64,000 nucleotides of DNA from Polytrichum commune (Eukaryota; Streptophyta; Polytrichopsida; Polytrichales; Polytrichaceae): NCBI GenBank assembly GCA_950295325.1, contig OX485805.1, forward strand, positions 37,127,501 through 37,191,500, read 5' to 3'. A program made the position numbers and the translations under genes. The notes beneath the pieces are model-generated. The model saw only the letters and a program-made list of their open reading frames with translations, had not been told where the DNA came from and did no database searches. Below, in pieces: positions 59,339 to 64,000 of this stretch (position 1 is the stretch's first letter; each line of letters opens with the position of its first letter).

Positions 59339-59720
59339 TAAGGTATGTGGGTGTCATGTGGTTAGTTCTACTTGTTCTTGGTCTTCTACTGATTATACTT
59401 GTGTCTGCAAATTTGTGATGCACTAGCAAATCTATGATGAAACATTAACAAAAACCAGATTGAAAGCTGGCCCTCCCATGATGTAGTTATTGTTATTGAA
59501 AGTGCAGATATGATAATTTCTAAATTTGAATATAGTGGTCCTCTAAAATTGTGATCACTATTGAGAGTGGAGCAGTCAATAAAAATTGACGATGGTAGTA
59601 GTCCAATCTTTATAATCATGTCTCCTTATGTTAGTTGGTCTTTGATCCTCACTGAACCACTCCATTCAAATAGGGGTCCAATTAAGAAAAGTACCAAATA
59701 ACACCCATATATCTTGGTTG
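59339..59720 (+). repeat. Dispersed repeat family R, copy 4
   Basis: Collinear with the other copies: AGGTATGTGGGTGTCATGTG at the left, ATCACTATTGAGAGTGGAGC in the middle, and CAATTAAGAAAAGTACC at the right. Confidence 0.5.
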
Positions 59721-60069
59721 TCATAAGGTAAGGGAGCCTCAAATTGACATTGTTGGCTTTGCACCCACTTTTCATAGGATATGAAACATGCCATCACCTG
59801 ATGTGAGATGATTAGGTAGCAAATTCCAATATGGCCATTTTCCTCATAATTTATGGAGCTAATATGATTACCTTACTCATCTTCAAAGTGAAGATTTATT
59901 TTTTTATTTTTTCCTTTTTTAAAATTTTTAAAAGATCATGTAGAAACCCCCATTTGTGTTGACAATTGAACATAGAATGGTCAACCAAATCTTGAACACA
60001 TAATCCAATATTTTTTAAACACATGTCCAGGACTATGAGTAGGCATGTCTTTAAATGCTTTTAAATGCC

Positions 60070-60395
60070 GAAGTGTGTGCCTTGTCCCTTGTCCCAAGAT
60101 CCATTGCATATGCTTTGTAGCCACTATGTCCATGAGTTGTTGATCGCTAATGTGAAAGTTGAGGGTTGCCATCAAAATTCCATGCTCTTAAATTGTTCTT
60201 TTTTTTGGATCCATTGCATTATTTGGAGCAACACCTTGTCCTACGTCCTCAGACCCAAACTCCAGTGCATATGTATGGCCGCATGCTCTAAAATTGTTTC
60301 CCCCTCTTGGTTACATTGTATTATTGGTAGCAACGCTCTGTCCTATGTCCTCATATCCAAGATCCAAGATCCAATGCATATACCTGGTCGAGAAT
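60070..60395 (+). repeat. Imperfect tandem repeat, period about 108 bp
   Basis: Two to three units share the words TTATTTGGAGCAAC or TTATTGGTAGCAAC, TGTCCTACGTCCTCA and CCAATGCATAT. The array leads directly into the retrotransposon coding remnant. Confidence 0.65.
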
Positions 60396-60399
60396 AAGA

Positions 60400-63300
60400 A
60401 CAAGCAAAGAATGTGAATGACGATGAGGATTACGCATTTGTAATGCATAATGAAGGACATTCTTAAAGTATGTGCAAGTGGATCATGGATTCGAGTACTA
60501 CTAAGCACATGACTTCATATAAGGCCGCATTTGATACGTATGAGGTAATTACTCTACGGAATGAACATTTGGATGATAATAACGTTGTCCAAACTATTGG
60601 AATGAGATCCATTGTTGTGAAAGCAATTTTGGATAATAGAATTAACCAAATTCGTATCAAAGATGTGATCCACATACCCAAATTACATGGCAATTTGCTC
60701 TCGGTGAACAAACTTGTGTCGAACAGTTTAAAAGTTCAATTCAATCTAAACGAATGCATTGTCAAATCTTGTAATGGTGAAGTCATTGTGATTGCGCCAC
60801 GTGAACGCAACTTGTACGAAATCAATTTTATGAAGATACAGAAAGTGAAAGCGGCCAACTTGGTGTAATTTCCAACGGAAGATGACGCGCTCGAACTTTG
60901 GCACCGCCACCTTGGTCATTTGAACGTGAAGGGTGTTCATATCCTCTAAAACATGGCAAGTGATATGAACCTTGACAAATTTACTTGCTTGACATCCTTC
61001 TTATTTTGTGAAGCGTGCATCGAAGACAAATAACATATGGTTGCGTTTCCAAATGAGGGAGAGAGGCGAGTAACCAAGCTTTTGAAAATCGTATATTGCG
61101 ACGTGTGTAGCCTCATAAGAACTACATCATGGGCGGTACAAGGTATTTTATAATTTTCATTGATTATTTTTTAAGGAAGGTGTGGTTGTAAGTCTTGGAA
61201 TTTAAAGGGGATTGCTTTCAGGAGTTCAAGGCATTTGTAGAGACACAATCGGAGCACAAAATTAAAACATTTTGGTCAGACAATGGCAGGGAATTCGTTT
61301 TCAAGGCATTTAACCATTTTTTTGAAGGATTATGGTATCGAAAAGCAAATTTCTACCCCATATGCACCTTAATAAAATGAAGTGGCGGAGCTTGCGAATT
61401 GCACCATTGTACAGATGGAAAAGAACATGCTTCATGCTTAAAACTTTGACAAATCGTTTTGGACGGAAACATTGGTCAATGTGGTTTACACACAAAACTG
61501 TTTTTCAACAAGGGTGTCGGAATCCATTACGCCCGAGGACGTTGAGCGAAAGAAGATTTGCATTGAAGGTCTCGCGGAGAATAACAGCTACGTTGAGAGA
61601 TTTGGCAATCATGGAAGATATCCTAAGAGGGAGCGATGTCTGCCCAAAGAATGGTGGAAGAATCACATTCTACCCCAATACTACGAAAAGCGGGCCAATG
61701 TGGCATTGTTAGATGATCCTTTGAATTTGTGCGAAGCGTTGAGATTCAAAGATGTAAGCAAATGGGAGGCCGCAATGCAAAAGGAGTATAACTTGCTCAT
61801 AGCTAACGGTACGTGATAATTGACCAAGATTCCAAAGGATCGTAAGAGTGTAGGATGCAAATGGATGTGCTGCACCAAAAATGATGCATTGGTTGAAATT
61901 GTTAGGTGTAGGGCACGATTAATAGTAAAGGGATATTCTCAAGTGGCCGGAGTGAATTTTAATGAGACCTTTGCTTTCGTGGCCAAGTTTATCACCATTA
62001 GATGCATACTCGCATTAGGAACGACCTTAAATTGGGAGATCCACCAAATGGATGTAAAAATGGCGTTTTTGAATGGAAAATTGAATGTGGAGATTTATAT
62101 GGATCAACCGGAGGGCTTCGTACAAGAGGGGAAAAAATATCTTGTGTGCAAATTCAAGAAAGCTTTATATGGGCTCAAACAATTGTCGAGGGCGTGGTAC
62201 CACCATATCGAGTCATTCTTCATTAACGAGGGCTTTTGTAAGAGCCAAGCAGATCATTTGTTGTACGTCAAACAAACGGGTGAATATTTATTGGTGACGA
62301 TCCTCTACGTTGATGATTTGATCATATTGGCAAACAATGTAACCCAATTAAAGTGGCTCAAATCGGAGCGAGAGAAAGAATTTGAGATGAGTGATATCGG
62401 AGAATTGCATTATTGTCTAGAAGTGAAATTTGAGAAGAATAGAGAAGCTCGTACCATTACCATGAACCAAAAGAGCTACATCGAAGAGATTCTCAAGTGT
62501 TTTAACATGGAAGAATGCAAACCGGTTGGAACTCCGTTCGATGTGAATTCTAAATTATTAAAACTTTTGGATGAGGAATTTATGAATGTGCAAAAGGAAA
62601 TGAAAGGTGTTCCATACAAGGCCAGAGTAGGATCTCTCATGTATGCAATGATGGCCACGAGGGCCGATATTGCATTTGCGGTAAGTACGATGAGTCAATT
62701 CATGGCGAAGGCTGGTCCACCGCATTGGATGGCCATAAAGCGCATCATGAAATATTTGAAGGGCACTTTGGACTTCAATATATGCCTCATATATAAGGAT
62801 ATTATTTTAAGAGATTTTTACGATGCGGATTGGGCCGCAGATGCAAACGACCAATGATCCACCATGGGATACGTATTTTTTGTTGACGTTGGAGTCATTT
62901 CGTGGAAATGCAAGAAACAACCAACCATTGCATTGTCTACGATGGAGGCGGAGTACATGGCTACTAGCCATTGTACTAAGAAAACGGTTTGGTTTCGGCA
63001 ACTTTTGGTGGATGTAGGATATGTGCAAGAAAAACCGACATTCATTGTGTGTGACAATTAAGGATGCATAGCACTTGCAATAATACCACACACCATTCTC
63101 ACACCAAACATATTGATGTATTAATCACTTCAATAGAAAGAAACTAGAAAACCAAGAGATATGTTTGAAGTATTGTCCTACAGAGGATATGATAGCGGAC
63201 GTGCTAACCAAACCACTTGCAAAGGATAGGCATCAAACATTAACAAAAGCAATGGCTTTAGAAACCTTTGACTACACTCCACCTTTAGAAAAGTGAGAGT
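60400..63300 (+). mobile_element. Ty1/copia retrotransposon, decayed pol region
   Basis: The pol domains appear in Ty1/copia order. A protease-like segment begins at about 60478 with KWIMDSSTTKHM, its active site altered from the usual DSGA. A GAG-pre-integrase HRHLGHLNV motif lies at about 60901, followed by integrase pieces with many stops (60960-61550). A reverse transcriptase frame, open from 61820 to 62857, has KARLIVKG-like and YVDDLIIL (62306-62329) motifs, and RNase H follows with TMEAEYMA (62940-62963) after a stop at 62855. ADVLTKPL near 63196 is the C-terminal copia signature. At least ten stops or frame changes interrupt it, so it is inactive. I found no gag and no pair of LTRs; 63309 onward may be a 3' LTR, but its partner is missing. 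Confidence 0.9.
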
Positions 63301-63808
63301 GTAGAAGGTAGAGCATTAGACTACTCGTAGTCAACAAAATTATAATGGAAGATGCATGAGAAAGAATAAGGTTAGAATAAGGCTACCATGCTAGTCCGAA
63401 GAGGCATACAAGTTATCCCATATTATTTGTGTGAACCAATGAAGAGAAAAAAAACAATAAAAGGCAAAGCAAGGAGAGCATGAGACCATCTCACTCCAAG
63501 CATTGTTCATATGCCTTTGTACATGTATCTATGCTTGTGTAATCTTATCCCCTATTGATTCCAATATGGTGTGGGTCCTTAGAATTGGAGAAGTGTAGGC
63601 TACAACTATTCTTAGCTCTTCTTCTCAAATCCAAACTCCTGTGCTTAATCAACAAGATCTCGGTCTATGATCCATGTATGTCCAGCTTGGAGTATAGAGT
63701 GTTGACCACATTGGGGGTGTGCCCCCATTGAGAAGAAAGAGAAACTCCGAATGCAAATCCACTCCTGCACGGTGTTTCTATTGCCTTTTTGCCCCTACTT
63801 CCTGGCAG

Positions 63809-63984
63809 ACGAGCTTGTGGAAAATAATATAAATCCGTGGGGTCTCGGTTGGATAAGCATACTTGGGAATAGCCTTCAACAGTCCCAAATTTTGTTGGAT
63901 CAGGAGTCGCGGCCTTGGTATTTGAAGGAAATCGAAAAGCATGTCATTGAGATTCCTGTAGATCCAGCAACCTCCTACCTGTAG
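63809..63984 (+). CDS. Probable last exon of an unidentified gene
   Basis: Follows a good acceptor (pyrimidine tract then GGCAG at 63804-63808) and runs open to a TAG, ending at 63984. The 58 residues include NINPWGLGWISILGNSLQQS and RPWYLKEIEKHVIEIPVD. The Trp/Gly/Pro composition and even amphipathic pattern look like real protein, unlike chance frames around it. Earlier exons are not visible in the window, and the copia remnant directly upstream may sit in an intron of this gene. I do not recognise the family. Confidence 0.45.
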
Positions 63985-64000
63985 AGCTGGCATTTGTTTC

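Noticed and set aside
1-64000. rRNA, tRNA or CRISPR arrays
   Set aside because: I saw no rRNA blocks, no tRNA cloverleaf with the A and B box motifs, and no regularly spaced direct repeats with unique spacers; a tRNA scan would be decisive for tRNAs.

Overview
The window is nuclear DNA of a land plant. The evidence is a spliced GH38 alpha-mannosidase of the plant type with about 30 short exons, the plant-only chloroplast NDH subunit NdhS, a plant-type P4-ATPase flippase, a TLC-domain membrane protein, ribosomal protein L27a behind telo-box motifs, and AT-rich intergenic DNA filled with small inverted-repeat transposons and a decayed Ty1/copia element. The lineage within land plants cannot be fixed from this sequence.

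Layout. 1-320 (minus) is the first coding exon of a P4-ATPase, cut by the window edge, with its upstream region to about 2 kb. 2.0-14.8 kb is a transposon-relic field: pairs of MITEs, foldbacks, a nested insertion, a pogo-like element, a Harbinger-like element and a hAT-like element with an 8-bp target duplication. 14.95-21.7 kb holds a broken, internally deleted duplicate of the alpha-mannosidase gene, with a MITE inside exon 1. 21.8-24.8 kb is a further Harbinger-like element and AT-rich DNA. 24.8-29.6 kb is an unusual block of coding-like but broken reading frames on both strands that I could not identify. 29.8-30.5 kb is an intronless NdhS gene. 32.1-34.1 kb (minus) is a five-exon TLC-domain gene with a probable GC-AG intron. 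34.2-40.5 kb is intergenic with two more Harbinger-like elements, the second ending about 385 bp before the next start codon. 40.55-52.09 kb is the intact alpha-mannosidase gene; I assigned all 30 exons, phases agree throughout, and they give 1,044 residues. 52.2-56.7 kb is repeat-rich and gene-free. 56.95-58.65 kb is RPL27A (two exons, 146 aa). 60.4-63.3 kb is a decayed Ty1/copia retrotransposon, and 63.8-63.98 kb looks like the last exon of an unidentified gene.

The two mannosidase copies lie in the same orientation about 25 kb apart with NdhS and the TLC gene between them. Their similarity runs past the stop codon into the 3' flank and ends where the intact copy meets a short telomere-like CCCTAAA array and the broken copy soon meets a Harbinger-like element. 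The genes are ordinary single-function plant genes and do not form a pathway. The parts most worth a second look are the duplicated and decayed mannosidase locus, the unidentified coding-like block at 24.8-29.6 kb, and the set of small transposon families whose ends and target duplications can be read directly.
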